Source: Paenibacillus mangrovi
GTDB taxonomy: Bacteria > Bacillota > Bacilli > Paenibacillales > Paenibacillaceae
DNA length: 64,000 nucleotides
Direction: 5' to 3'
Assembly (NCBI RefSeq): GCF_022898935.1
Contig: NZ_JALIRP010000006.1
Span: 248,001 to 312,000, forward strand
Of this stretch, positions 45,780 through 54,618 are shown in pieces. The notes beneath the pieces are model-generated. The model was given only the letters and a program-made list of their open reading frames with translations, was not told where the DNA came from and did not search any database. Positions within the stretch are counted from its first letter, which is position 1. Each line of letters starts with the position of its first letter. A program made the position numbers and the translations under genes.

Positions 45780-45785
45780 GATCAT

Positions 45786-45833
45786 AAAGCCTATTTATTT
45801 CAGCTGACGAGCTGAGATGAATAGGCTTTTTTT
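45786..45833 (+). terminator. Terminator after the 3D-domain gene
   Basis: Long stem AAGCCTAT...ATAGGCTT with CAGCT/AGCTG inner pairs and GACG loop, then T-run. Confidence 0.92.
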
Positions 45834-45860
45834 GGTTCCCGGAGAGAGGAAGCAGCTATT

Positions 45861-45889
45861 GCATAATTTTTTTGGCGCTTCACATACTA
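45861..45889 (+). promoter_or_regulatory. Sigma-G-type promoter
   Basis: GCATA (45861) and CATACTA (45883) with a 17-base spacer match the sigma-G consensus GHATR / CATNHTA exactly. It lies 78 bases before the 53-aa ORF, with a GGCAAG/CTTGCC hairpin between. Confidence 0.7.
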
Positions 45890-45966
45890 CGGAATGGGTA
45901 ACGAACATCAACCCCTGGGCAAGTGTGGCTTGCCAAAAATGACAAGCTTACAGGAGGTGAAACCAC

Positions 45967-46128
45967 ATGAAAAAGCAAAAACTTCAAGATAGCTACAAAA
46001 CACCTAACGAGAAATTCAACGCTGAATTTGCTGAAGAGAACTCTTCCCAGACTAGCTCCAAAGCCGCAAAAGGCAACTTTAAAACACCTAATGAGAAGTT
46101 TAACGCGGAGTTCGAACAGAAAAAATAA
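45967..46128 (+). CDS. 53-residue internally duplicated protein, possible gamma-type SASP
   Basis: AGGAGGTG precedes ATG 45967. The product is two copies of KTPNEKFNAEF separated by an Asn/Ser/Lys-rich linker, with no Cys or Trp. Short, polar, internally repeated proteins with NAEF/TEFA-like motifs are typical of gamma small acid-soluble spore proteins (SspE type). A perfect sigma-G promoter match upstream agrees with expression in the forespore. The two repeats differ mainly in their ends (AEE versus EQK). Assignment is inference; the coding call is good. Confidence 0.75.
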   Translation: MKKQKLQDSYKTPNEKFNAEFAEENSSQTSSKAAKGNFKTPNEKFNAEFEQKK

Positions 46129-46160
46129 CTTTTCAGAAAAACATAACGTTTTATCCAGAC

Positions 46161-46193
46161 AACATCCGCTCGAAAGAGCGGGTGTTTTTATTT
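46161..46193 (+). terminator. Terminator after the 53-aa gene
   Basis: AACATCCGCTC/GAGCGGGTGTT stem with GAAA loop, then TTTATTTTTTT. Confidence 0.9.
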
Positions 46194-46345
46194 TTTTGTA
46201 AATTATATCCATGTCCCTCGGTCTAGGGACTGATTCTAACTTCATTCCTGCGCCGCTATCAGGGAAATGCAACATGTTGTACACTAATATCAAATCCACG
46301 AAAAGTGGATATCCAAAGCGGCAAAGTTTGATAAAAGGAGATACA

Positions 46346-47455
46346 ATGATGAAAAAGCGATGGTTAGATCGTTTGTTTGGAGGAGTCGTGCTCATTGGCA
46401 TCGGGGTTATATTTCTCCTGAACCAATTGGGCGTTATTGATGTCAGTCTCGGGTATATCATTGGTCATTACTGGCCGGTCATTCTTATTATTTTAGGGGC
46501 TAAGGAGCTGCTGAAAGGCAGAAAATCCTTTGTCGGTGCGGCGTTTCTTCTGCTGATAGGGACCTATTTTCTGGGGAGAAATGAAGGCTGGGATTGGATT
46601 TCGCCAGGAAGTTTCTTCAAGATTATTATCCCGGCTTTACTGATAATCGCGGGTCTGTACGTGATATTCAAACCGCATGATCGCACACCACCGCCGCGCC
46701 CGCATGGAGGAGATGATCAACCTGCGTTTACCCCTGAACCGCCGGAACCGGAGGATTTGACGGCCAATTCGACACTGGATCAGCAGTTTGAGGAAAAGTT
46801 CGGAATTCCTTATACGGAGCGGAACCAGTCGGAACATAAAGGTCCTCATGTTGAAATCGATGATGATGACGATGATGATTTTGATATGGACGACACGGAT
46901 GACGACGATATCAAAGACAGATATAAGCATTACAAAAAGAGATACAAGCAGCAAAAGAAATACCACCAGCAAATGAGACATCAGATGAGACATCAGATGA
47001 GACAGGAAAGACGTCATGGGCATTCCGAGTGGGATGGGGGACACCATGAATTTCATGGGGGGCATCCTGACGGGGGAAAAATCAACCGGTCAGCCTTTAT
47101 CGGCGACATTCATCTCGGACGCGACTATTTCGAGCTGAAGCCGACAAACCTGTCTCAGTTCATCGGGGATACGGTACTCGATCTGACCAATGCGCATATT
47201 CCTTACGGGGAAACGAAAATCAACATCTCAGCGTTTATCGGTGACATCAAAGTGTATGTGCCCGACGACACGGATCTTGGGATTTCCGTCAACTCCAGCT
47301 CGTTTATCGGGGATATGTCCGTACTGAACGAGTCGCGCAGCGGATTCATGAGTAGTTTCCAAACGAAGACCCCGTTCTATAAGGAAGCCCGCAAGAAAAT
47401 CCGCATTAATATCAGCGCCTTCATTGGCGATATCAAAGTGAACAAAGTAGGTTAA
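46346..47455 (+). CDS. liaF: LiaF-like regulator of the LiaRS system, with acidic/His-rich insert
   Basis: About 369 residues. Four N-terminal membrane helices (DUF5668/LiaF type) lead to a Pro-rich linker. Next is an unusual insert: a poly-Asp block (EIDDDDDDDFDMDDTDDDD) and then a Lys/Gln/His-rich block with tandem MRHQ repeats (encoded by a 12-bp repeat near 46973). The C-terminal beta domain has four repeats of the type SAFIGDI. In Bacillus, LiaF keeps LiaS inactive without cell-wall stress. AAAGGAG precedes ATG 46346. liaS starts 4 bases after the stop. Confidence 0.9.
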   Translation: MMKKRWLDRLFGGVVLIGIGVIFLLNQLGVIDVSLGYIIGHYWPVILIILGAKELLKGRKSFVGAAFLLLIGTYFLGRNEGWDWISPGSFFKIIIPALLIIAGLYVIFKPHDRTPPPRPHGGDDQPAFTPEPPEPEDLTANSTLDQQFEEKFGIPYTERNQSEHKGPHVEIDDDDDDDFDMDDTDDDDIKDRYKHYKKRYKQQKKYHQQMRHQMRHQMRQERRHGHSEWDGGHHEFHGGHPDGGKINRSAFIGDIHLGRDYFELKPTNLSQFIGDTVLDLTNAHIPYGETKINISAFIGDIKVYVPDDTDLGISVNSSSFIGDMSVLNESRSGFMSSFQTKTPFYKEARKKIRINISAFIGDIKVNKVG

Positions 47456-47459
47456 GTGC

Positions 47460-48515
47460 ATGAAGAATATTATGAAGAACACAAAATGGGTGCTGCTGTT
47501 TTATTTTCTCTTGAGCGGACTCTTAATGAGCGCGGTAATATACGGGGTGAACAGTGGGCATCTGATTGTCAAAGGAACCTGGGTTTGGGTCTACACGAGC
47601 CTGGGCTTCCTGCTGTTATCCATCGTAATTGGTTACATTACCGGCCAGCGCATTCAGCGAAAAATCGATATCCTTGAGTACAATATGCTCCAGGTTGCCA
47701 AAGGCAAACTGTCCGTTCGGATTGAAGAATCGGATGATCCTACTTTTACGCGGCTGTACCATGAGTTCAACAATCTTATGGAAGCCATGGAGAAGAAAAT
47801 GATGCTGCTGCAGCGGATGGGTGAACAGGAGGTTGTAGAGAAGGAGAAGGCCGCGGAGCAAGCGGTACTGGAAGAACGCCGCCGTATGGCCCGTGACTTG
47901 CATGATACGGTTAGCCAGCAGCTGTTCGCCATTCACATGTCAGCCTCATCGCTTCCTAAAGTGCTGGAACGTAATGCGGAGCACGGGCAAGTTGTTATGA
48001 CCCAACTGATCACCATGTCGCAGATGGCCCAGAAACAGATGCGGGCATTGATTGCCCAGCTGCGCCCTGTCGAGCTCGAGGGTAAGAACCTGGCAGAGGC
48101 GCTGGAGGTATGGTTCCCGGATTACTGCCGCCAAAACGGACTGAAGGGCATGAAGGAAGTTGAGCTGCAGGGGAAATTGTCAGAAGCGATCGAGCATCAA
48201 TTATTTTTGATTATCCAGGAGGCTATGGCCAACATCGTCAAGCATGCTCATGCTCGTCTTGTCAGCATGTCTCTTCGCGAGGAGCAGCGGCAGGTCGTTC
48301 TCAGTATCAGTGATGACGGGCAGGGCTTTAATGAGGTTCCGCATAAGACGGGATCCTATGGCTTGTCGACTATGCAGGAGCGGGCTGAAAAATTAGGCGG
48401 AAAAGTGGAAATTATCAGCCGCCAGGGTTCCGGAACAACGATTCGCGTACATATACCTAAGTTTGTAGAGGGAACAGCCGAAATGGGACATAAGATGGGA
48501 GAGGAAGAGGAATAA
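47460..48515 (+). CDS. liaS: LiaS-type sensor histidine kinase
   Basis: 351 residues. Two N-terminal transmembrane helices with a very short extracellular loop, a HAMP-like linker, HisKA_3 phosphoacceptor motif RDLHDTVSQQL near residue 144, and an ATPase domain with SISDDGQGF and GSYGLSTMQERAEKLGG. This is the intramembrane-sensing NarL-type kinase of the Lia/VraS group. Its stop overlaps the liaR start. Confidence 0.93.
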   Translation: MKNIMKNTKWVLLFYFLLSGLLMSAVIYGVNSGHLIVKGTWVWVYTSLGFLLLSIVIGYITGQRIQRKIDILEYNMLQVAKGKLSVRIEESDDPTFTRLYHEFNNLMEAMEKKMMLLQRMGEQEVVEKEKAAEQAVLEERRRMARDLHDTVSQQLFAIHMSASSLPKVLERNAEHGQVVMTQLITMSQMAQKQMRALIAQLRPVELEGKNLAEALEVWFPDYCRQNGLKGMKEVELQGKLSEAIEHQLFLIIQEAMANIVKHAHARLVSMSLREEQRQVVLSISDDGQGFNEVPHKTGSYGLSTMQERAEKLGGKVEIISRQGSGTTIRVHIPKFVEGTAEMGHKMGEEEE

Positions 48516-49174
48516 TGACAGATATCATTAAAGTGATGATCGTGGATGATCATGAAATGGTACGGATGGGACTTAAAACATATTTAATGCTGGATCCATC
48601 CATTGAGGTGGTTGGTGAGGCGGATAACGGGTCTAAAGTGGTCGATTGGTTGAAAAATGCGGCGCCGGAGAAGTTTCCCGATCTAATCCTGATGGATCTG
48701 ATGATGCCCGTTATGAATGGAGTCGAGACTACGAGAGCGGTTCTTGCGGAGTACCCATCCATGAAAATTGTCATTTTGACAAGCTTTTTGGAGGATGATC
48801 TTGTCGTGGATGCGGTCGAAGCGGGAGCTGTCAGCTATGTACTCAAAACCGTTTCGGCGGATGAGCTAATTTATGCTTTGCAGGGGGCAAACCGCGGCAT
48901 GCCTGTTATGACTGGCGATGTGTCCCAGGCGCTTACGCGGGGAATCCGTCAGCGCACCGTCCAGGGCGATTCCTCTGGTATGACCGAACGTGAGAAAGAA
49001 GTACTGCTGCTGATAGCGGAAGGCAAAAGCAACAAGGATATCGCCGAAGAGCTGCATATCAGCATCAAGACGGTTAAAACCCATGTCAGCAACCTGCTCA
49101 TGAAATGCGAGCTGGAGGATCGAACGCAGCTGGCGATCTATGCCCACCGCAAAGGATGGGTGCATTCCGAATAA
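48515..49174 (+). CDS. liaR: LiaR-type response regulator
   Basis: 219 residues. Receiver domain with VDDHEMVRMGL and phosphorylated Asp in LILMDLMMPVMNG, then LuxR-type HTH (TEREKEVLLLIAEGKSNKDIAEELHISIKTVKTHVSNLL). It overlaps liaS (TAATG), so the two are coupled. Responds to cell-wall antibiotics in Bacillus and Staphylococcus relatives. Confidence 0.94.
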   Translation: MTDIIKVMIVDDHEMVRMGLKTYLMLDPSIEVVGEADNGSKVVDWLKNAAPEKFPDLILMDLMMPVMNGVETTRAVLAEYPSMKIVILTSFLEDDLVVDAVEAGAVSYVLKTVSADELIYALQGANRGMPVMTGDVSQALTRGIRQRTVQGDSSGMTEREKEVLLLIAEGKSNKDIAEELHISIKTVKTHVSNLLMKCELEDRTQLAIYAHRKGWVHSE

Positions 49175-49183
49175 GAGGGGGCA

Positions 49184-49335
49184 GCGGTCTGTCTTCTTTG
49201 ATTTACATCGTTTTTTGTTTTTCTTTTAGAAATCAGAATGATGAGCAACGAAGAGCTACTACCTGATTTCGCAAGAAAACCTACCTCTAAAAGCGGTCTG
49301 TCTTCTATGATTTTCATCGATAATTGTGTTTTCTT
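49184..49335 (+). repeat. Bipartite hairpin repeat element, locus 2
   Basis: Two direct copies of the element at 9381-9563. The first (49184-49226) starts abruptly at the core 10 bases after the liaR stop and lacks the left stem arm. The second (49270-49335) is complete, with AAGAAAAC/GTTTTCTT arms. Both have the identical 14-nt core GCGGTCTGTCTTCT (49184, 49293). The bridge inverted repeat is GAAATCAG/CTGATTTC (49229, 49263), unrelated in sequence to the bridge of locus 1 but in the same place. Confidence 0.9.
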
Positions 49336-49447
49336 ATCTCCTTTTTAATTGTTTTTAATCTGCTATTAAGGTTCATAGTACATGATATAAACAGTTAAAC
49401 GATTCCCATAAGGAATTTAATATAAAAGGGTACAGGAGGCATAAACC

Positions 49448-51064
49448 ATGGATGAAAGAAACAGATCCGGTCAACCTGAAGAATTTGAAAATAACACAAT
49501 GAAGCGTCAAGAGTCTACGGAACCTAGTTCCTCACATTACTATTCCTACGGACCGTTCCAATCTCTTGGGAAAGATAATGCTAAAGCAGAAAGCCATAAG
49601 CAAGAGGATGTTGAGATCACGCCACCGAATCCGGTTCGGCCATATCCGTCAGTAAGTCCTTACTACTCCTCAACTGATTCCGGCAATGCCGGCAGAAACG
49701 GCGGAGCAATCGGAGGAAATGGAGGGAACGGTGGCAACGGTGGCAACAACAACTGGCAGTTCAATCAGAAGCCTAAAAGCTCGGTCAAATCGATACTGAT
49801 TTCCTTCCTGGCTGGCATGGTGGTCATTTCAGGTCTGATGTTTACTGCGGACCGGATGAACTTGTTCACACCAGACGCTGCGATGTCATCTGGAGAGCAG
49901 TCTAGCGCGGCCGTATCCGCGACCCCTGAAGGCAGCGGAAGCAATTCAACAACTTCGCTTCCTTGGAACAAGCCTACGGATGTATCAGGTGTTGTACAGG
50001 AAGCAGGACCTGCAGTCGTGAAGATTGAAACGCTCGTAAAAGCCAACAACCGCAGCCAATCGCAGTCGAGTCCATTTATGAATGATCCGTTCTCATATTT
50101 CTTCGGTTTCCAAAATGGAGGCGGCAGCGATTCCAACGGTGGACAAGGCGATGGCTCTCAATCACAGTCTCAAAACGATTCGCAGCTGGTACCATACGGC
50201 ATTGGTTCCGGATTTATATACAACAAAGATGGCTATATCCTTACGAACGAGCACGTTATTGAGAATGCGGATGTGATTCAGGTAACCATTGAGAACGACA
50301 GCAAAACTTACGAAGCCAAACTTCTTGGCAGCTCCAAGGATCTTGATTTGGCCGTACTGAAAATCGATGGCAAAAAGGACTTCCCTACTGTACCGCTCGG
50401 TGATTCCAACCAATTGAAAGTTGGTGAACCTGTTGTTGCCATCGGTAACCCGCAAGGCTTCGACCACACAGTAACCACCGGTGTACTGAGCGCACGTGAA
50501 CGTACTATCGACATCAAGGAAGATACAGGTACTCGTAAATACCAGCATTTGCTGCAAACAGACGCATCCATCAACCCTGGTAACTCCGGTGGACCGCTGC
50601 TGAATATGAATGGTGAAGTCATCGGCATGAATGTTGCTGTGAGCGCGGATTCCCAAGGCATTGGCTTTGCGATCCCAACAAGCACCATCAAGAGTGTTGT
50701 AAGCAAGCTCGAAAACAACCAAGAAATTCCGAAGGAACCTGTTCCGTTCATCGGTGCAACTCTGATGACGATGACGGATGAAGTTGCCAAACAAATGAAT
50801 ACTGACGTTAAAGAGGGCTGTGTGGTGGCAGATGTTATGTTTAGATCCCCAGCATATGAAGCGGATCTTCGTCCATATGACATCATTACCGGCGTGAACG
50901 GCACCAGCTACAAGAACAACACGGACCTGGTTAACTTTATCCAAAAACAAAAAGTCGGCTCCAAGGTGACACTGAATGTGGTCCGCAACGGCAAGAAAAT
51001 GGATTTGGATGTTACTATTGGCGACAAAAACAAATACAATATTCCTTCTGATAACAATCAATAA
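49448..51064 (+). CDS. HtrA/DegP-like membrane-anchored serine protease
   Basis: 538 residues. A long polar, Gly/Asn/Ser-rich cytoplasmic region comes first, then one transmembrane helix (about 111-133). The trypsin-like domain has His269 (TNEHVI), Asp300 (DLDLAVL) and Ser380 (GNSGGP). A C-terminal PDZ domain ends the protein. It degrades or chaperones misfolded proteins outside the membrane. An Asn/Gly/Gln-rich insert lies between the helix and the protease domain. It is directly followed by a two-component system, as stress-linked htrA genes often are. Confidence 0.93.
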   Translation: MDERNRSGQPEEFENNTMKRQESTEPSSSHYYSYGPFQSLGKDNAKAESHKQEDVEITPPNPVRPYPSVSPYYSSTDSGNAGRNGGAIGGNGGNGGNGGNNNWQFNQKPKSSVKSILISFLAGMVVISGLMFTADRMNLFTPDAAMSSGEQSSAAVSATPEGSGSNSTTSLPWNKPTDVSGVVQEAGPAVVKIETLVKANNRSQSQSSPFMNDPFSYFFGFQNGGGSDSNGGQGDGSQSQSQNDSQLVPYGIGSGFIYNKDGYILTNEHVIENADVIQVTIENDSKTYEAKLLGSSKDLDLAVLKIDGKKDFPTVPLGDSNQLKVGEPVVAIGNPQGFDHTVTTGVLSARERTIDIKEDTGTRKYQHLLQTDASINPGNSGGPLLNMNGEVIGMNVAVSADSQGIGFAIPTSTIKSVVSKLENNQEIPKEPVPFIGATLMTMTDEVAKQMNTDVKEGCVVADVMFRSPAYEADLRPYDIITGVNGTSYKNNTDLVNFIQKQKVGSKVTLNVVRNGKKMDLDVTIGDKNKYNIPSDNNQ

Positions 51065-51090
51065 TAATCTCAGAAGGCTGTATACACTTT

Positions 51091-51120
51091 GACAGCGGAA
51101 GGGAGGGTCCCTTCCGCTGT
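51091..51120 (+). terminator. Hairpin after htrA
   Basis: ACAGCGGAAGGGA/TCCCTTCCGCTGT stem with a GGG loop, but the following tail TGTTGTTGTAC is U-poor, so some read-through into the response regulator is possible. Confidence 0.7.
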
Positions 51121-51216
51121 TGTTGTACAAAGATGCAAAGGCTAAAATTGACTGCTACAATAGAACTAACAACTTATTGAGAAAATATAGTACAGAAACG
51201 AAGGAGCCATCCGTAT

Positions 51217-51906
51217 ATGCGATCGAAAGTATTGATCATTGATGACGACGAAAAAATTATTTCCATGCTGCGCAGGGGGCTGGCATTTGAAGGCTACGAT
51301 ATTATCACGGCCAATAATGGGGCTGAAGGCTTAAAGAGTGTTCTGAACAGTGAGCCGGATCTGGTGATCCTGGATGTCATGATGCCGCAGGTGGACGGAT
51401 TTGAAGTGTGCCGCCGTTTACGTGAAGGAGGTATTCGGGTACCAGTACTCATGCTGACCGCCAAGGATGAAATCGAACATCGGGTTAAAGGTCTGGATCT
51501 GGGCGCGGACGATTATCTGGTCAAGCCGTTCGCGCTGGAAGAACTGCTTGCGCGTGTGCGTGCACTGCTGCGCCGGAAACCGGGGCAGGAGGATAATGAG
51601 GATCACCGCTTAACCTATGAAGACATCGTCCTTGATGTCGATTCCAGAGAGGTGCTGCGCGAAGGCAAACGGCTGGAGCTGACCGCGAAGGAATTCGAGC
51701 TGCTGCATTTATTTATGCAGAATCCGAAGAGGGTGTTGTCGCGTGATCTCATCATGGACAAGATCTGGGGCTATGATTACAGCGGCGAGTCCAACGTGCT
51801 CGAGGTTTATATCGCGATGCTGCGTCAGAAAACCGAAGAATATGGAGGCAAACGGCTTATTCAAACCATTCGAGGAGCCGGTTACATTCTGAGAGGTGAC
51901 TCATAA
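51217..51906 (+). CDS. OmpR-family response regulator
   Basis: 229 residues. Receiver domain with IDDDEK and phosphorylated Asp in LVILDVMMPQVDG, Lys in DYLVKPFALEELLAR, then winged-helix DNA-binding domain (ELTAKEFELLHLFMQNPKRVLSRDLIMDKIWG). The closest pattern I recall is MprA/CssR/ArlR-like. Its kinase starts 2 bases after the stop. Partnership with the upstream htrA is inferred from position. Confidence 0.93.
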   Translation: MRSKVLIIDDDEKIISMLRRGLAFEGYDIITANNGAEGLKSVLNSEPDLVILDVMMPQVDGFEVCRRLREGGIRVPVLMLTAKDEIEHRVKGLDLGADDYLVKPFALEELLARVRALLRRKPGQEDNEDHRLTYEDIVLDVDSREVLREGKRLELTAKEFELLHLFMQNPKRVLSRDLIMDKIWGYDYSGESNVLEVYIAMLRQKTEEYGGKRLIQTIRGAGYILRGDS

Positions 51907-51908
51907 AC

Positions 51909-53381
51909 ATGTCTATACGACTTCGGCTGACCACCTGGTATACATGCATTTTGGCGGTAACGCTTATCTTGTTCGGCTCTGCCGTCTATGGGGTGGTTCA
52001 TTATTATACTTTTTCCAAAGTTAAAGATAACCTCGTTGAGCAGAGGAATCAAATTGTACCCAATATTAATTTTAACTTTTCACAAGGGAAATTAAAAATT
52101 GATGTTGGTGGGCTCGCAGCAACTCCCGATTTCCAGGCGTCCCAAATATATGGGCAGCTACATGATTATAAAAACAATCGTGACATTATAACAGAAAATT
52201 TGGCGAATATTAAAAGCACTTTTCCTGTGCCTTCTGCCAAAAATGCTACTACGTACGCGAAATCGAAGCCCTTTGAAGTCATAAAATTGAGCGGAAATCC
52301 GTTCATGGTTTATCAACAGCCTGTAGTTGTTCAGGACCAAGTAGTCGGTTTTATGCAGCTAGGAATGTACATTGGTCATGAGGAGGAGCTACTGCAAACT
52401 CTCAAAAGCATTTTGATCATCAGTGCCACGATCATGGTGCTGATGGCAACCACGTTTGGTCTGTTTCTTGCACGTAAATCGATGGCTCCGATCGGCAAGG
52501 TCATTGAGGCTGCTGACCAGATCCAAAAAGGCTCTGATCTAAGCGTGCGTATTGCCTATGAAGGGCCGCAGGATGAGATTGGACAGCTGATCAATACGGT
52601 GAACAACATGCTTGGGCGGATGGAAGGCTTTTATAAAAACCTGGAGGAGTCCTACGCGGCTCAGCGCCGGTTCGTATCGGATGCATCCCATGAACTGCGC
52701 ACACCGCTGACCACAATTCGCGGCAACGTCGATCTCCTGCAAAAAATGTGGTCCAAGGATGCATCGGAGCGTCCGAATCTGAACGAAGAAACACTGCATA
52801 CGATGTCTCTCGAGGCTGTGGGTGATATTGCAGATGAGTCCAAACGGATGAGCCGCCTGGTCAGCGATATGCTGTCCCTGGCGCGTGCGGATACCGGACG
52901 GACCTTTGAGAAAGAGCCGGTTCCACTCGAGATTCTTGTTGAGGAAGTTGCACGCCGGGCTCAGATGCTGCCGCGTCAGGCAGAATGGATCACCGGAGAT
53001 TTTTCGATATTAAACGGAATTTACGTGAACGGCAACAAGGATTATATGCAGCAGATGCTGTTCATTTTTATCGAAAATGCGTTCAAATACACGCCTGAGG
53101 GCAAGGTTGTCTTTGATGCCTTCGTTTATCAAAATCAGGTGGGGATCCGCATTAGCGATACCGGAATTGGGATGGACAAAGAGGAAGTACCTCATATTTT
53201 CGAGCGGTTTTACCGTGCAGACCAATCCCGTGGCGTGACCGAAGGCATCGGGCTTGGCTTATCTATCGCCAAATGGATCATCGATGAGCTGGAAGGCTCC
53301 GTCGAAGTGGTGACACGTCAGGGTGAGGGAACGACTTTCATCATCTGGCTGCCGATTGTCTTTCCGACACCTCTGGAATAG
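51909..53381 (+). CDS. Membrane sensor histidine kinase
   Basis: 490 residues. Two transmembrane helices (about 12-32 and 157-178) flank a ~125-residue extracellular sensor. HAMP follows, then phosphoacceptor His in SDASHELRTPLTTIRGN and ATPase boxes including ENAFKYTPEG, DTGIGMDKEE and GIGLGLSIAKWI. The architecture is that of MprB/CssS/ArlS kinases. The extracellular domain has no recognised ligand fold. Envelope or secretion stress is the likely signal because of htrA upstream. Confidence 0.92.
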   Translation: MSIRLRLTTWYTCILAVTLILFGSAVYGVVHYYTFSKVKDNLVEQRNQIVPNINFNFSQGKLKIDVGGLAATPDFQASQIYGQLHDYKNNRDIITENLANIKSTFPVPSAKNATTYAKSKPFEVIKLSGNPFMVYQQPVVVQDQVVGFMQLGMYIGHEEELLQTLKSILIISATIMVLMATTFGLFLARKSMAPIGKVIEAADQIQKGSDLSVRIAYEGPQDEIGQLINTVNNMLGRMEGFYKNLEESYAAQRRFVSDASHELRTPLTTIRGNVDLLQKMWSKDASERPNLNEETLHTMSLEAVGDIADESKRMSRLVSDMLSLARADTGRTFEKEPVPLEILVEEVARRAQMLPRQAEWITGDFSILNGIYVNGNKDYMQQMLFIFIENAFKYTPEGKVVFDAFVYQNQVGIRISDTGIGMDKEEVPHIFERFYRADQSRGVTEGIGLGLSIAKWIIDELEGSVEVVTRQGEGTTFIIWLPIVFPTPLE

Positions 53382-53436
53382 ATTATAATGAATACTTGGA
53401 TAGCTTAAGCATGAAGAAAGCAGGTGAAGTCAGCGA

Positions 53437-54381
53437 ATGGAAGTCATTAAAATATCACCACGCGGATATTGTTACGGTGTTGTAGATGCCATGGTGCTTG
53501 CGCGCCAGGCTGCTCAGAATCTGGATCTCCCGCGACCTATATATATACTTGGCATGATCGTTCATAACAGCCATGTCACGAACTCCTTTGAGGACGAAGG
53601 CATTATTACACTGGACGGGGCAAACCGTCTGGATATTCTGAATCAGGTGGATAAAGGTACGGTTATTTTTACAGCACACGGCGTTTCGCCTGAAGTGCGG
53701 AAAATTGCCCGCGAAAAAGGTTTGACCACGGTCGATGCGACCTGTCCTGACGTCACGAAAACCCATGATCTGATCCGTGAGAAGGTTGCCGATGGATACG
53801 AAGTGATCTATATCGGGAAAAAAGGCCATCCGGAGCCGGAAGGTGCTATCGGGATTGCGCCGGATCATGTGCATCTGATCGAAAAAGAAGAAGAAATTGC
53901 CGATCTCAAGGTCAATGCTTCCCGGATCATCATTACGAACCAAACAACCATGAGCCAGTGGGATATCAAGCATATCGTGAAACGGCTGCTGGAGCTGTAT
54001 CCTTCGGCCGAGGTTCATAACGAAATTTGTCTGGCCACACAGGTGCGCCAGGAAGCGGTTGCAGAGCAGGCCGGACAGGCCGATTTGGTCATCGTGGTCG
54101 GAGACCCTAGAAGCAATAACTCCAACCGGCTTGCGCAGGTATCCGAAGAAATCGCTAATGTCAAGGCCTACCGGATTGCCGACATTACCGAACTCAACCG
54201 CGAATGGCTGGAAGGCATCGAGAAGGTAGCTGTTACCTCGGGGGCGTCTACACCTACTCCGATCACCAAAGAGGTTGTTACCTACTTGGAGCAGTATGAT
54301 CCGAATGACCCGGAGACCTGGGAAATTCGGCGGACGGTGAATATGCAGAAACTGCTACCACCGGTTAAAGCTAAAAAGTAG
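53437..54381 (+). CDS. ispH: 4-hydroxy-3-methylbut-2-enyl diphosphate reductase
   Basis: 314 residues. The three cluster cysteines lie in PRGYCYGV (Cys12), VDATCPDV and NEICLATQ. Catalytic Glu/His region [10 protein letters not shown] and ASTPTPI at the end. It makes IPP and DMAPP in the MEP isoprenoid pathway using a 4Fe-4S cluster. A candidate TTTCCG-(17)-TATAAT promoter lies at the end of the kinase gene. Confidence 0.96.
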   Translation: MEVIKISPRGYCYGVVDAMVLARQAAQNLDLPRPIYILGMIVHNSHVTNSFEDEGIITLDGANRLDILNQVDKGTVIFTAHGVSPEVRKIAREKGLTTVDATCPDVTKTHDLIREKVADGYEVIYIGKKGHPEPEGAIGIAPDHVHLIEKEEEIADLKVNASRIIITNQTTMSQWDIKHIVKRLLELYPSAEVHNEICLATQVRQEAVAEQAGQADLVIVVGDPRSNNSNRLAQVSEEIANVKAYRIADITELNREWLEGIEKVAVTSGASTPTPITKEVVTYLEQYDPNDPETWEIRRTVNMQKLLPPVKAKK

Positions 54382-54388
54382 AATCATG

Positions 54389-54423
54389 AACAGGCTTTCC
54401 ATTAATGGGAGGCCTGTTTTTTT
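54389..54423 (+). terminator. Terminator after ispH
   Basis: AACAGGC...GCCTGTT stem with additional TTTCCCATT-like inner pairs, then T-run. Confidence 0.87.
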
Positions 54424-54471
54424 CATATAGTAAATTTTACTCATTTTCTCGATGAAGACATGGACTTGGAC

Positions 54472-54500
54472 TTGACGAATGGAGATTCATGCTTTATATT
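54472..54500 (+). promoter_or_regulatory. aroF promoter
   Basis: TTGACG and TATATT with a 17-base spacer, 119 bases before the aroF start. The intervening leader has AAGCTTAAAAGCTAAAAAGC-type repeats but no clear terminator. Confidence 0.75.
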
Positions 54501-54618
54501 TACTTTAATGGATAAAAGCTTAAAAGCTAAAAAGCGTCTAAGTAAAAGAGCGAATTCAATCAAAATATAAAATCAGCACAGCAGGCTCTGCGCCTTCATA
54601 CAGAAAGGAATGGTAATC

